Part shown: piece by piece, positions 52,170 through 61,362 of the stretch
How the letters are laid out: each line of letters begins with the position of its first letter
Position numbering within the stretch: position 1 is the stretch's first letter
Source: an uncultured Alphaproteobacteria bacterium
GTDB lineage: Bacteria > Pseudomonadota > Alphaproteobacteria > Rs-D84
Reading direction: 5' to 3'
Length of the DNA: 64,000 nt
Assembly: GCA_944389465.1 (NCBI GenBank)
Contig: CALXML010000005.1
Span: 1 to 64,000, forward strand
The notes under the pieces: generated by a model
Seen by the model: only the letters and a program-made list of their open reading frames with translations
Database searches by the model: none
What the model was told of the DNA's origin: nothing
Made by a program: the position numbers and the translations under genes

Positions 52170-53540
52170 ATGAACAGATTTACAAAAATAACTGCGTCCA
52201 TCGGACCAAAATGTGAAGATAAAGAAACCCTGACAAAAATGATTGCGGCCGGTGTTAATATGTGCCGTTTGAATTTCAGCCATGATACCGGCGATGTTCA
52301 GGGACGTAAAATTGATTTAATTCGTGAAATTTCTGCTGAATTAAATACGCCTGTGGCGGTAATGATTGATATTCAGGGCCCAAAACATCGTATTGGGAAT
52401 TTTGAAACCGAAGATAAATATCCATTAACAATCGGCCAAAAATTTACATTTGATTCAGACCCCACGCCCGGTAATTCTTCACGTGTTCAGTTGCCTGATG
52501 CGGACGTTATGAAATCGTTACGGGTTGGTGACAGAATTTTATTAAACGACGGTAAAATAGAAATGGTTGTTGACAGTGTTGCACCCGATAAGATAGAAAC
52601 AACTGTGGTACGTGGCACTGAAATCTGGTCGCGTCGTGGGTTTAATTTGCCCGATACCGAAATTGCAACATCCGTATTAACAGCCAAGGACCGTGCCGAT
52701 TTGGATTACGCGATTACAAAAAATCCTGATTGGGTGGCAATTTCTTTTGTGCAAAAACCCGAAGATGTTTTGGAGGTTCGCGATTTCATCACCGCGCGTA
52801 CATCGCACCCAATAAAAATTATCGCAAAGATAGAACGCCCCAACGCAGTGGCCAGAATTACTGAAATTGCGTCTGTTGCGGACGGAATAATGATTGCCCG
52901 TGGTGATTTGGCCGTAGAAGTCCCATTTGAAGAAGTCCCAGCCATTTCACGCCATATCATTCGTGAATGCCGCAAAATGAACAAGCCTGTTATTATGGCA
53001 ACACAAATGTTGGGTACAATGGTAAACAGTGAATTTCCAACCCGCGCGGAAATTACCGACGTTGCAAATACCGCATATTTGCGCGCTGATTCAACCATGA
53101 CATCCGAAGAAACAACCATTGGTATTAATCCGGTAAATGTTATTAATACAATGGATAAAATCTTGTCATATGCGGACGGCGACGCAATTGCAAATCCGTA
53201 TGATTGGTCGCGTGTGGAAAATATTCCTGAAAATGATTGGTCGCGCAGTGTGGCATCTATGGCGTATTTAAACCGTGCATCTGCAATTGTTGTGTTTGCA
53301 CGTGATGCGTCCGCCACAATGCAGATTTCATGTCGCAAACCAGATATTCCAATTGTTGCTGTTTGCAATGAACAGGTTATCGCAAATCAATTATGTATGT
53401 TGCGTGGCGTATTTCCGGTGTACAGTAATGAATTATTTGCCCAACGTGATGCATTTAATGCGGCGCGTAAATTTGGTGTAACCGCGGGCAAATTGGTTAT
53501 CGTGGACGAAGAAAAAATCAGCCTGCGTACATTGGATTAA
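52170..53540 (+). CDS. pyk: Pyruvate kinase
   Basis: Converts phosphoenolpyruvate and ADP to pyruvate and ATP. The 456-residue product has TKITASIGPKC at the start, NMCRLNFSHD, the catalytic-Lys signature IIAKIERPNAV and IMIARGDLAVEVP. MATQMLGTMVNSEFPTRAE is present, but the following usual ADAVMLSAET reads ADSTMTSEET. The C-terminal domain is complete. No clear Shine-Dalgarno lies before the ATG. Confidence 0.97.
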   Translation: MNRFTKITASIGPKCEDKETLTKMIAAGVNMCRLNFSHDTGDVQGRKIDLIREISAELNTPVAVMIDIQGPKHRIGNFETEDKYPLTIGQKFTFDSDPTPGNSSRVQLPDADVMKSLRVGDRILLNDGKIEMVVDSVAPDKIETTVVRGTEIWSRRGFNLPDTEIATSVLTAKDRADLDYAITKNPDWVAISFVQKPEDVLEVRDFITARTSHPIKIIAKIERPNAVARITEIASVADGIMIARGDLAVEVPFEEVPAISRHIIRECRKMNKPVIMATQMLGTMVNSEFPTRAEITDVANTAYLRADSTMTSEETTIGINPVNVINTMDKILSYADGDAIANPYDWSRVENIPENDWSRSVASMAYLNRASAIVVFARDASATMQISCRKPDIPIVAVCNEQVIANQLCMLRGVFPVYSNELFAQRDAFNAARKFGVTAGKLVIVDEEKISLRTLD

Positions 53541-53544
53541 ACCG

Positions 53545-53608
53545 AAAAAGATAATTATCTTTTTGTGTGGTGGCGGTAAATTGTATTGACCGCCACTGTG
53601 TTTTTTTA
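53545..53608 (+). terminator. Double terminator of pyk
   Basis: AAAAAGATAATTATCTTTTT is a perfect palindrome (53545-53564). GTGGCGGT and ACCGCCAC (53570-53596) form a second, stronger hairpin followed by a T-run. Confidence 0.85.
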
Positions 53609-53615
53609 CTATCAT
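53586..53615 (+). promoter_or_regulatory. Promoter of the D,D-carboxypeptidase gene
   Basis: TTGACC (53586-53591), 18-base spacer, TATCAT (53610-53615), with the ATG ten bases further. The -35 lies inside the preceding terminator stem. Confidence 0.55.
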
Positions 53616-53625
53616 TAATTTTGAT

Positions 53626-54816
53626 ATGAAGGGAATACTGGGGATTATTCTTATACTGTTTACATTTATTACGCCGGTATGTGCCGCACAGTATCGGGCC
53701 GCTTTGGTGGCTGATATGGACACCGGCCGCGTGTTGTATCAGGAAAACGCCACCGTTCAAAACTATCCGGCCAGTTTAACGAAAATAATGACCCTGTATT
53801 TAACGTTTGATGCGCTGGAACATGGGCGTTTGCATTTGGATGATTATCTGATTGTATCAAAATCCGCCGCCGCTGCATCGCCGGTAAAATTGGGACTGGC
53901 CGCCGGCAGCAAAATAAAGGTAGAAGACGCGATAAAGGCTTTAACTGTATTAAGTGCAAATGATGTTGCACGTGTTTTGGCCGAAAATCTAAAGGGCGGG
54001 ATGGAGGGCAACTTTGCCGACCTGATGACCCGCGTGGCGCGTGAAATTGGTTTGTCTGGGACTAATTTTGAAAATTCATCTGGCCTGCCGGATGATGACC
54101 ATATGTCAACCGCGCGTGATATTGCGCTGTTGTCAATGGCTGTGTACAAGCATTTTCCACAATATTGGAAATATTTTTCAATTAAAACGTGGACATATAA
54201 TGGAAAAACATATACCAATGGTAACCGTTTGTTGCGTACTTATGCGGGCTGTGACGGGATGAAGACCGGATACACAAATAAATCACGTTATTCATTGGTG
54301 GCAACGGCACAGCGTGATAATCACCACTTAATTGCGGTTGTGTTGGGCGCGGAAAATAAAGATGTTCGTGCAAACGTTGCAACAAATATGTTGGACAGGG
54401 GATTTGAAAAGGTTGGCGCGTCCCCTGTAAACAGTGCGCCTGCGCAAACTGTTACATATACTGCGCCCGCGTCACAACCCGTTGCAACATATACACCGCA
54501 GCCAATAACATATGATACACCAACGCCAACATTTGCGGGCGCATATAATGCGGCCACGGCACAGGGCTCACCTGTGGCTGATGTGTCAAATACTGCGTCC
54601 GGCACGGCGGGGGTACAATTCGGGGCTTTTTCATCACGGGGCGCGGCGGAAAGTCAGGTTGCAAATGTTCGTAATTCCGTGGGTGTTACGGCGGTCATAG
54701 AAAGTGCACCAAACGGAATGTTCCGTGTGCGTGCAAATAATTTGTCTGAATCCGCCGCCCAGAATATAAAAAATCGCGCACAAAATGCTGGAATTGATTG
54801 CTATATTTTTCATTAA
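53626..54816 (+). CDS. D-alanyl-D-alanine carboxypeptidase with SPOR domain
   Basis: 396-residue low-molecular-weight PBP (peptidase S11). The signal peptide ends PVCAA (about 20). Active-site motifs are SLTK in NYPASLTKIM, SAN in LSANDVAR and KTG in GMKTGYTNKS. After about 265, a Pro/Thr-rich linker leads to a C-terminal SPOR domain (VQFGAFSSRGAAESQVANV...), which binds denuded septal glycan. It would trim pentapeptides at division sites. No Shine-Dalgarno is visible and the leader is very short. Confidence 0.94.
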   Translation: MKGILGIILILFTFITPVCAAQYRAALVADMDTGRVLYQENATVQNYPASLTKIMTLYLTFDALEHGRLHLDDYLIVSKSAAAASPVKLGLAAGSKIKVEDAIKALTVLSANDVARVLAENLKGGMEGNFADLMTRVAREIGLSGTNFENSSGLPDDDHMSTARDIALLSMAVYKHFPQYWKYFSIKTWTYNGKTYTNGNRLLRTYAGCDGMKTGYTNKSRYSLVATAQRDNHHLIAVVLGAENKDVRANVATNMLDRGFEKVGASPVNSAPAQTVTYTAPASQPVATYTPQPITYDTPTPTFAGAYNAATAQGSPVADVSNTASGTAGVQFGAFSSRGAAESQVANVRNSVGVTAVIESAPNGMFRVRANNLSESAAQNIKNRAQNAGIDCYIFH

Positions 54817-54834
54817 TGATATGTTGTTGTTAAA

Positions 54835-55434
54835 ATGAATCCAAAAATAGAAAAACTTGTAAAACAATTTGCAAAATTGCCGCGTCTGGGGTCACGCGCG
54901 GCGGGGCGTATAGTATTGGCACTGTTACAGGATAAAACCGGACGTGCGGAAAGTTTGGCAAATGCATTGCTGGACGCGGCCACAACAATTCGGCCATGTC
55001 CGATATGTGGCGTTTTGACGGATGCGACATCGCAGTCATGTGAATTTTGTCGTGATGTGTCGCGTGCAAATGGCCAATTGTGCATAGTGCGCGACCTGTC
55101 TGATGTTTGGACATTGGAAAAATCAGCGGTATTTCATGGCCGGTATCATATCTTGGGGGGCTTGATTTTCGGTGCGGCGGGCACTATGCCGGATGATTTG
55201 AATATTTCATTCCTGCCACAACGCATAAAAAATGAAAACATTGCCGAGGTTATATTCGCACTGCCCAACACAGTAGAGGGCAAAACAACCCAGCATTATG
55301 TAATGTCCGTTATTGGTACTGATTCCGGTGCGCGTTTTTCAGAATTGGCGTCTGGCGTGCCATTGGGCGGTGATTTGGATTATTTGGATGATGGCACATT
55401 GTCATTGGCATTTGGTGGACGACGGGAATTATAA
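54835..55434 (+). CDS. recR: Recombination protein RecR
   Basis: RecFOR pathway protein forming a DNA clamp with RecO. The 199-residue product has an N-terminal HhH (LPRLGSRAAGRIVLAL), a Cys4 zinc finger (CPICGVLTDATSQSCEFC), and a Toprim domain (CIVRDLSDVWTLEKS, YHILGG). VPLGGDLDYLDDGTL matches the usual VP.GGELEYLD.GTL ending. rsmA starts at the next base after its stop. Confidence 0.97.
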   Translation: MNPKIEKLVKQFAKLPRLGSRAAGRIVLALLQDKTGRAESLANALLDAATTIRPCPICGVLTDATSQSCEFCRDVSRANGQLCIVRDLSDVWTLEKSAVFHGRYHILGGLIFGAAGTMPDDLNISFLPQRIKNENIAEVIFALPNTVEGKTTQHYVMSVIGTDSGARFSELASGVPLGGDLDYLDDGTLSLAFGGRREL

Positions 55435-56265
55435 ATGATTGCGACTGAAAAAATAAAATCTTTGCCACCGGTATCAGAAATGATGCGCGATGCGGGACTG
55501 GAACCTAAAAAACAGTTCGGCCAAAATTTTTTATTTGATTTGAATTTGACCGGTCGTATTGCGCGCAGTGTACCGAACCTAGATTCTGTACCGGTCATAG
55601 AGGTTGGCCCCGGTCCCGCTGGATTGACGCGTGCATTATTATTGGCCGGTGCAACGCGTGTTATTGCAATTGAAAAAGATAAAACAACCAAACCAATATT
55701 GGATAGGGTTATTTCCGCATCAGATGGCAGATTGACGGTAATATATGATGATGCATTACGGGTTGATTTTGCCGCATTGGGAATTGATGAATATGCAATT
55801 TGTTCTAATTTGCCGTATAACGTTGGTACTGAATTATTAACCAGATGGTTGGTGCGTATGGCGAATGGTGCACCGATAAAATCTATGACGCTGATGTTTC
55901 AACGCGAAGTGGCCCAACGTATCGTTGCCCATGTTGGTGATGAACAATATGGACGCTTGGCAGTATTAACATCATTGGTTGCAGATGCGCGAATTTTGTT
56001 TGATGTGCCGAATACCGCTTTTGTTCCACGCCCGCGTGTGCAAAGTGCGGTTGTGCAAATAATTCCAAATGCTGATAAAATAAAATCAGTTGGTGATATA
56101 TCGCGCGTTGAAAAAATAACGGCCAAATTATTTGGTATGCGTCGCAAAATGATACGCGGAATTATTTCTGGGGTGGATTGGGAAAAATATGGTTTAACAG
56201 GCACCGAACGTGCCGAAGAATTGCATCCGGAAATATTTGCGTTGCTGGCGCGTGATTTGGTATAA
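55435..56265 (+). CDS. rsmA: 16S rRNA dimethyladenosine transferase
   Basis: KsgA/RsmA methyltransferase that dimethylates two adjacent adenines at the 3' end of 16S rRNA. The 276-residue product has KKQFGQNFLFD, the SAM motif VIEVGPGPAGLTRALL, the catalytic motif SNLPYNVGTELL, and FVPRPRVQSAVV. The C-terminal helical domain is complete. It is contiguous with recR. Confidence 0.96.
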   Translation: MIATEKIKSLPPVSEMMRDAGLEPKKQFGQNFLFDLNLTGRIARSVPNLDSVPVIEVGPGPAGLTRALLLAGATRVIAIEKDKTTKPILDRVISASDGRLTVIYDDALRVDFAALGIDEYAICSNLPYNVGTELLTRWLVRMANGAPIKSMTLMFQREVAQRIVAHVGDEQYGRLAVLTSLVADARILFDVPNTAFVPRPRVQSAVVQIIPNADKIKSVGDISRVEKITAKLFGMRRKMIRGIISGVDWEKYGLTGTERAEELHPEIFALLARDLV

Positions 56266-56303
56266 TATTTTTGTTGGGATTTAAAAGCCGAGAGAGAGAA
56301 AAC

Positions 56304-58007
56304 ATGACACTGCCCATTTTAATATTTTTTGTAATACTGTTCATATTGGTCTGTGTATTACGTGTGGCACGGATTGGCGCGTTGGTTGCATTTTTATTGG
56401 CCGGTGTTTTATCAGGACCATATGTTTTTGATTTGTTCAAATTGACAGATACATGGATGTTTTTGGGTGATTTGGGCATAATGTTTTTATGGTTTACGTT
56501 GGGATTGGAAATAAATATGCGTCGCCTGTGGGATATGCGGCGTACTATTTTTGGCTTTGGCGCGGCACAGGTTTTAATGGTTGCAATAATGTTGCTGCCG
56601 ATTTTAATGGGCATAACACCGTGGACAATATTGGGGTGTATAATGGTGTCGTTATTACTGGCGATGTCCAGCACTTCCGAAGATATGCAATTATTAACCG
56701 ACAGAAATCAGTTAAATACAAATATGGGCCGACAAACATTTTCCATCTTGTTATTCCAAGATTTATTGTCCATTCCATTACTGGCAATGTTACCGGTATT
56801 TGCCGGCAAAAGTTTTAATTTGGGTGCAACCGCAATTGATATATTGGTACTGTCAGTTGCACTGATTGTTGGCGTTGTGGTTGTTGGACGCTTTGTTTTA
56901 AATCCATTAATGCGATTGGTTGCGCGATTAAAATCCAAAGAGGCTTTTTTACTAACCATAATGCTGAATATAATTATTTGGGCATTGGTTATGGATTGGA
57001 TGGGCCTGCCGGCTGGTTTGGGCGCGTTTTTGGCGGGTATGCTGTTATCTGAAACAATATATCGTCATCAAATCAGTGCGGAAATATCGCCATATTCAAT
57101 GCTGTTTTTGGCATTTTTCTTTGTTGCGCTGGGGATGGGATTGAATTTACCGCTGTTACAGGAAAATTGGTATATTGTTTTGGCCGGTGTTGTTGGGCTG
57201 GTTGTGATAAAGTTTATTGCAATATTTATTGTTGCGCGTGTACGCCATGTGTCTGTGCCGGATGCTGCCGGAATTGCATTAATATTATCACAGGGTGGCG
57301 AGTTTGGTTTGTTAATGTTACAGACAATGAAAACTGCTGGCATAGACGCGTTACCAGATGCGCATCAGGAAATTTTAACTGCTATAATCATTGTATCAAT
57401 AATGTTAACACCAATATTAATGGCGGTGTTTGATTATCTGCGTCGTCGTGGCAAGATTTTATCAGCATATCCATTGCGCACATTGGACGATATTGATAAA
57501 AGTGCAAAGCCTGTTGTTATAATTTGTGGTTTTGGACGTGTTGGTCAAATTGTCGCACAAATGTTAAGGGCTGAAAATATCCCATACGTTGCCATAGATT
57601 TGGATGTAAACGCCGTTATGTTGGGACGTGAATATGGTTTTAACGTTATGTATGGAAACACGTGCAGTGATGCGGTATTGCGTGATTTGGGACTGACCCG
57701 TCGTACGCGTGCGGTGGTGGTTGCGCTGGATAATGTTGCAACCGCAAAAAACACGATATTAACAGTACGAAACATTAATCCACGTGTAAAAATATTCGCC
57801 CGTGCCCGCAATTTGGCCGACACCCGTGAATTGTTAAAAGAGGGCGCAGTTCAGGCCCTGCCTGAAACCATTGAATCATCATTTTTCTTGGGGTACGATG
57901 TGCTGTCGCATTTGGGTGTGTCGGACAAAAAAATAAATAATTTATTGGAACAAATGCGTGCAGATAATTATGCAGGTGTTGAACAAACAATAGCAGATAA
58001 ACACTAG
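56304..58007 (+). CDS. Kef-type monovalent cation/H+ antiporter (CPA2) with TrkA-N domain
   Basis: 567-residue protein with about 12-13 TMs typical of CPA2 exchangers (FTLGLEINMRRLWDMRR, FSILLFQDLLSIPLLAML, GLGAFLAGMLLSE, LSQGGEFGLLM). A cytosolic TrkA-N/RCK domain follows (VVIICGFGRVGQIVAQML...AIDLDV). Such proteins exchange K+ or Na+ for H+ under nucleotide control. No C-terminal TrkA-C domain is seen. The ATG at 56304 follows GAGAGAGAA; the upstream open frame lacks a signal. YbaL/KefB-like, but the ion is not assigned. Confidence 0.92.
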   Translation: MTLPILIFFVILFILVCVLRVARIGALVAFLLAGVLSGPYVFDLFKLTDTWMFLGDLGIMFLWFTLGLEINMRRLWDMRRTIFGFGAAQVLMVAIMLLPILMGITPWTILGCIMVSLLLAMSSTSEDMQLLTDRNQLNTNMGRQTFSILLFQDLLSIPLLAMLPVFAGKSFNLGATAIDILVLSVALIVGVVVVGRFVLNPLMRLVARLKSKEAFLLTIMLNIIIWALVMDWMGLPAGLGAFLAGMLLSETIYRHQISAEISPYSMLFLAFFFVALGMGLNLPLLQENWYIVLAGVVGLVVIKFIAIFIVARVRHVSVPDAAGIALILSQGGEFGLLMLQTMKTAGIDALPDAHQEILTAIIIVSIMLTPILMAVFDYLRRRGKILSAYPLRTLDDIDKSAKPVVIICGFGRVGQIVAQMLRAENIPYVAIDLDVNAVMLGREYGFNVMYGNTCSDAVLRDLGLTRRTRAVVVALDNVATAKNTILTVRNINPRVKIFARARNLADTRELLKEGAVQALPETIESSFFLGYDVLSHLGVSDKKINNLLEQMRADNYAGVEQTIADKH

Positions 58008-58028
58008 GCTATCGTTAATATGTGATAT

Positions 58029-58050
58029 AAATGTCCCGTTTGGGACATTT
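58029..58050 (+). terminator. Terminator of the antiporter gene
   Basis: AAATGTCCC and GGGACATTT around GTTT, followed by a T-rich stretch. Confidence 0.85.
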
Positions 58051-58102
58051 ATATTTGATTTTATATGCGTGGACTGTTATATTTCGGAATATGGTGAATT
58101 TA

Positions 58103-58651
58103 ATGAAAAACAAAATTTGGAAATATATTGCAATAATTGTTGCGGCAATATTTGCCGACCAATTGACCAAGGGGATATTATTATACTTGATAACTGGTTC
58201 TGTGCCACTGTTTGGGGCGGCGTGGGATTTGGTGCCAGTGCCCTATATAATGGCACAGGTGTGCAACTTCTTTAACATAATATTTACGTGGAATCCGGGG
58301 GCGTCATTTTCAATGTTGCGCACACTGGGCGAAGCGGCCCCGATAATCATTATAATTGCAACTGGGTTTATAATTGGATTTATTGCGTATTATTTATTTG
58401 CGCGTGCACCAAAATATGAACGTGCGCCGTTGGCTTTAATTGTTGGTGGTGCGGTTGGCAATTTGATTGACCGTGTTCGTTTTGGCGCGGTAATTGACTT
58501 TTTGGATTTTCATATTGGCGGCTGGCATTATCCTGCATTTAATGTTGCGGATATGTGCATTGTAATTGGTGTTGCATGGCTGATATTAAACTTTATATTG
58601 GCGCGCCGTCGTTGTGTACGTGCTGATAAATCAGATAACAATGGGAAATAG
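58103..58651 (+). CDS. lspA: Prolipoprotein signal peptidase (signal peptidase II)
   Basis: Aspartyl membrane protease that cleaves lipoprotein signal peptides after lipidation. The 182-residue product has four TMs and conserved FADQLTK, NPGASFSML, the catalytic Asp in GNLIDRVRFGAVIDFLD, and FNVADMCIVIG with the second Asp. An in-frame ATG at 58031 lies inside the preceding terminator and is rejected. GGTGAATTTAATG at the chosen start is identical to the uvrD start context. yidC follows two bases after the stop. Confidence 0.94.
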   Translation: MKNKIWKYIAIIVAAIFADQLTKGILLYLITGSVPLFGAAWDLVPVPYIMAQVCNFFNIIFTWNPGASFSMLRTLGEAAPIIIIIATGFIIGFIAYYLFARAPKYERAPLALIVGGAVGNLIDRVRFGAVIDFLDFHIGGWHYPAFNVADMCIVIGVAWLILNFILARRRCVRADKSDNNGK

Positions 58652-58653
58652 TT

Positions 58654-60225
58654 ATGGTTAAATATATAAATAATAATTCTGGGTTTCAACAGTGGAATGC
58701 CGCGCGTGACGCGAATACTAAAAAATCAAGATTGGGCGGAATTTTATGGTGGTTTATTTTATTCTTGGCCGCGTGGTGGTTGCTGTCATGGTGGATGGCA
58801 CCAAATAATACCAGCACGGTTTCAGATACGACAAAAACAGAAATGGTTAATGTATCCGCGGTGCCTGTGTCTGAAATATCATCTGAAAATTTAACTGCAA
58901 ATGTTCAGGGTTTGCGTATATCTGATGTACGGTTGTTGAAATATGCCGCCGACGCATCAGATGATAATTCGGCCCCTGTTGAATTACTGGGGGCGGAAAA
59001 CACATATGCGTTGGTTGGTATGATTGCAAACGGCACAGACGTACCGACCCAAACAACCATATGGAAGCAAAACGGTGACACATACACATGGCGTAATTCT
59101 GATGGTATTGAATTTACACGTACAATAACAATTGATGGCTATGTAATATCCGTGGCGGACACCATTAAAAACACAACTGGTTCAGACATTGCCATTGCGC
59201 CATATGCAGAAATCATTCGCGCAAATGATATGGAATCATCCGCCGGCGTGTATACAGGTTCTGTTGCATATGTAAATTCAGACATGGAACACGAAGATTG
59301 GCCACGCATTGCGGATAAATCTTTTGCATATTCCACAACCAATGGTTACGTTGGATTTGTTGACCAGTATTGGGAAACAGTGTTATCCGTTGCCAGTCCT
59401 GACCAAACAATGCGTGTGCGTCCATTGGGCGATTTGTTCAGTGCCGATGCCGCCGCCGCACCTGTTAACATTGCAGCGGGTGAAACCAAAACAATAACAA
59501 CCAATCTGTATATGGGCCCACGTGACCATCGCATTTTGCAATCAGCGGATACATATATTGCGGGCATAGATGAAACAGTTGATTATGGGTGGTTCTGGTT
59601 CTTTGTGCGTCCGATATTATGGTTGCTGCATATATTAAATTCATTTGTAATGAATTATGGTGTGGCGATTATATTAATGACATTGTTGCTGCGTTTGGCG
59701 ATGTGGCCGCTGACGCGTAAATCATACGTTTCAATGATGGCAATGCAAAAAATGCAGCCTGAAATGGCCCGTATTCAGAAACTATACGCCAATGACAAGG
59801 CACGTATGCAAATGGAAATAATGCGCCTGTATCAAACGCATAAAACATCACCAATGTCGGGCTGTCTGCCGATGTTGATTCAGATTCCAATTTTCTTTGC
59901 ATTGTACAAGGCTTTGTTAATATCAGTTCAAATGCGCAGTGCACATTTTCTGTGGATATCTGATTTGGCATCAATGGACCCATACTTTATTTTGCCGATA
60001 TTAATGGGTGCGACAATGTGGCTGCAACAGCATTTACAAACCGCGTCCACCACCGCGCAGGCAAATGATACGGTTGCCCAAACGCAAAAGATGATGAAGT
60101 GGATGCCATTGCTGTTTACTGTAATGTTTGCATGGATGCCGGCTGGATTGGTTTTATATTGGACCGTGTCAAATATATTCGGTATCGGCCAAATGTATTA
60201 TATTAAAAAGATAACCCGCAAATAA
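58654..60225 (+). CDS. yidC: Membrane protein insertase YidC
   Basis: Inserts and folds inner-membrane proteins with or without SecYEG. The 523-residue product has an N-terminal TM (about 28-48), a periplasmic beta domain and five C-terminal TMs. NYGVAIILMTLLLRLAMWPLTRKS, the cytoplasmic loop KMQPEMARIQKLYANDK and MSGCLPMLIQIPIFFALYK are diagnostic. The usual rnpA-yidC neighbourhood is absent; it is coupled to lspA instead. The last 28 bases overlap the gene on the opposite strand. Confidence 0.97.
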   Translation: MVKYINNNSGFQQWNAARDANTKKSRLGGILWWFILFLAAWWLLSWWMAPNNTSTVSDTTKTEMVNVSAVPVSEISSENLTANVQGLRISDVRLLKYAADASDDNSAPVELLGAENTYALVGMIANGTDVPTQTTIWKQNGDTYTWRNSDGIEFTRTITIDGYVISVADTIKNTTGSDIAIAPYAEIIRANDMESSAGVYTGSVAYVNSDMEHEDWPRIADKSFAYSTTNGYVGFVDQYWETVLSVASPDQTMRVRPLGDLFSADAAAAPVNIAAGETKTITTNLYMGPRDHRILQSADTYIAGIDETVDYGWFWFFVRPILWLLHILNSFVMNYGVAIILMTLLLRLAMWPLTRKSYVSMMAMQKMQPEMARIQKLYANDKARMQMEIMRLYQTHKTSPMSGCLPMLIQIPIFFALYKALLISVQMRSAHFLWISDLASMDPYFILPILMGATMWLQQHLQTASTTAQANDTVAQTQKMMKWMPLLFTVMFAWMPAGLVLYWTVSNIFGIGQMYYIKKITRK

Positions 60226-60575
60226 GCAATACGATTAACCAGTTTATATAACGCACGTGGTGTTTGTATAAATGGTGCACGCAGGCCGATGGCGCATTTG
60301 CATACCGCAACACAGGAATGCAAATGCGCCATCCGCCACATAAAATCATGGGGCAGGGTGGCATTTAATAAAATAAAACGCCATCCATTTGTCCCCAGTA
60401 ATTTAATGGCGCGATTGTTTAACGCAATTGGCGTAATATGCCCGCACCGTACAAATTGATACATCAGATATTTTCCACCGCCACGATAAATAATCGGCGC
60501 ACAATGCAGTGGCGCACGACAAAATATACGTGGCAGTTTTTTTGTGGTATTTGGTGCAAATCCAATTATTAACAT
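60198..60575 (-). CDS. Hypothetical protein, basic and Cys-containing
   Basis: A 125-residue ORF with ACAGGA six bases before the ATG. Composition is basic and hydrophobic (LPRIFCRAPLHCAPIIYRGG, LYKLVNRIAYLRVIFLI), with five or six Cys in C-x-n-C spacing. It overlaps the yidC 3' end by 28 bases. No family is recognised. The length and ribosome binding site support it, but chance is possible. Confidence 0.55.
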   Translation of the reverse strand: MLIIGFAPNTTKKLPRIFCRAPLHCAPIIYRGGGKYLMYQFVRCGHITPIALNNRAIKLLGTNGWRFILLNATLPHDFMWRMAHLHSCVAVCKCAIGLRAPFIQTPRALYKLVNRIAYLRVIFLI

Positions 60576-60630
60576 TTTTGTTCCTGTATGTTTTTATGTG
60601 TGCATCAGTTGTTGCGCAATTCTGTTGCGG

Positions 60631-60659
60631 CCACACGAAAGTAATTTTTCGTGTGGCTG
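60631..60659. other. Strong hairpin between two unknown genes
   Basis: GCCACACGAAA and TTTCGTGTGGC pair over 11 bp with a short AT loop and no T-run on either strand. A related word (CCACAC..CGTGTGG) occurs in the palindrome string at 32011. It may end or stabilise the transcript of the 114-residue gene. Confidence 0.6.
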
Positions 60660-60669
60660 GCATGGTGTT

Positions 60670-61014
60670 TTATTCAATCCAGCCACGTTCTGTGGCGGCC
60701 TGTTCAATTATACCCATTGCATCATTCCATAATTTTGCCGCATAATTTTCAGCCCAATTATATTGATGTGGTGCACGCCGCCGGTCGCCAAATTTTTTCA
60801 TAATATCCAATTGCTGGTTGGATAATTGACCCGCCAAATACAGTTTGGTTATCAGTGTTTCTACATCCAGAACCTCGCAAACGCGTTTGGAATTTCCGCG
60901 ATTTCGTGCAAATCCATTTTGCAGCGATTTTGAATACAGAAACCAGAACCACAATTGTTCTGCGTTTTGGAATTTTTCTGTTTGATATACGTTTTGGTGT
61001 TTTTGTGTTTTCAT
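60670..61014 (-). CDS. Hypothetical protein, unknown
   Basis: A 114-residue soluble protein (MKTQKHQNVYQTEKFQNAEQ...). It is Trp/Tyr-rich early (LWFWFLYSKSLQNGF) and charged in the middle (MKKFGDRRRAPHQYNWAEN). It ends IEQAATERGWIE. AAGGAG and GGAG lie just before the ATG. No family is named with confidence. It lies upstream of the 125-residue gene on the same strand. Confidence 0.72.
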   Translation of the reverse strand: MKTQKHQNVYQTEKFQNAEQLWFWFLYSKSLQNGFARNRGNSKRVCEVLDVETLITKLYLAGQLSNQQLDIMKKFGDRRRAPHQYNWAENYAAKLWNDAMGIIEQAATERGWIE

Positions 61015-61023
61015 TTTCTCCAC

Positions 61024-61336
61024 TCCTTGTTATAAGGTTGATATGCTATGGATGTATAATCAAATAATTGTATTCTGTAAAAGATTACAACCGATGGTTG
61101 AACAACGAATCAGAAAATATATTCATTGCTGGATTTTTTGTTTTAAGAACGAATCGCGAAAAAATCCATTTATTAAATTCAGCAAATAAAAAATGCGCAC
61201 GAACGTGCGCATAAAAATAAAGTTGAATTATTTATAGTTCATATTTGATACATTTCAAGTCCCCTAATACTTAACCCGTTATTGCGCCCCGCGCATCCGC
61301 GCGGACAACATCTGTTCTCTGTACTCTGTTCTCTAA
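61024..61336. other. Intergenic region without a gene
   Basis: No credible ORF. ATGCGCAC-GAAC? style palindrome ATGCGCACGAACGTGCGCAT (about 61193-61212) has A- and T-rich flanks and may terminate transcription. CGCGCATCCGCGCG (about 61289-61302) is a short palindrome. The rest is AT-rich, and the promoter of the 114-residue gene should lie near 61030-61060. Confidence 0.45.
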
Positions 61337-61362
61337 CAAAAACGGGGCATTGCCCCGTTTTT
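61337..61362 (-). terminator. Terminator of the VirB10-like gene
   Basis: AAAAACGGGGCA and TGCCCCGTTTTT form a long palindrome immediately downstream of the stop codon. Confidence 0.9.
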
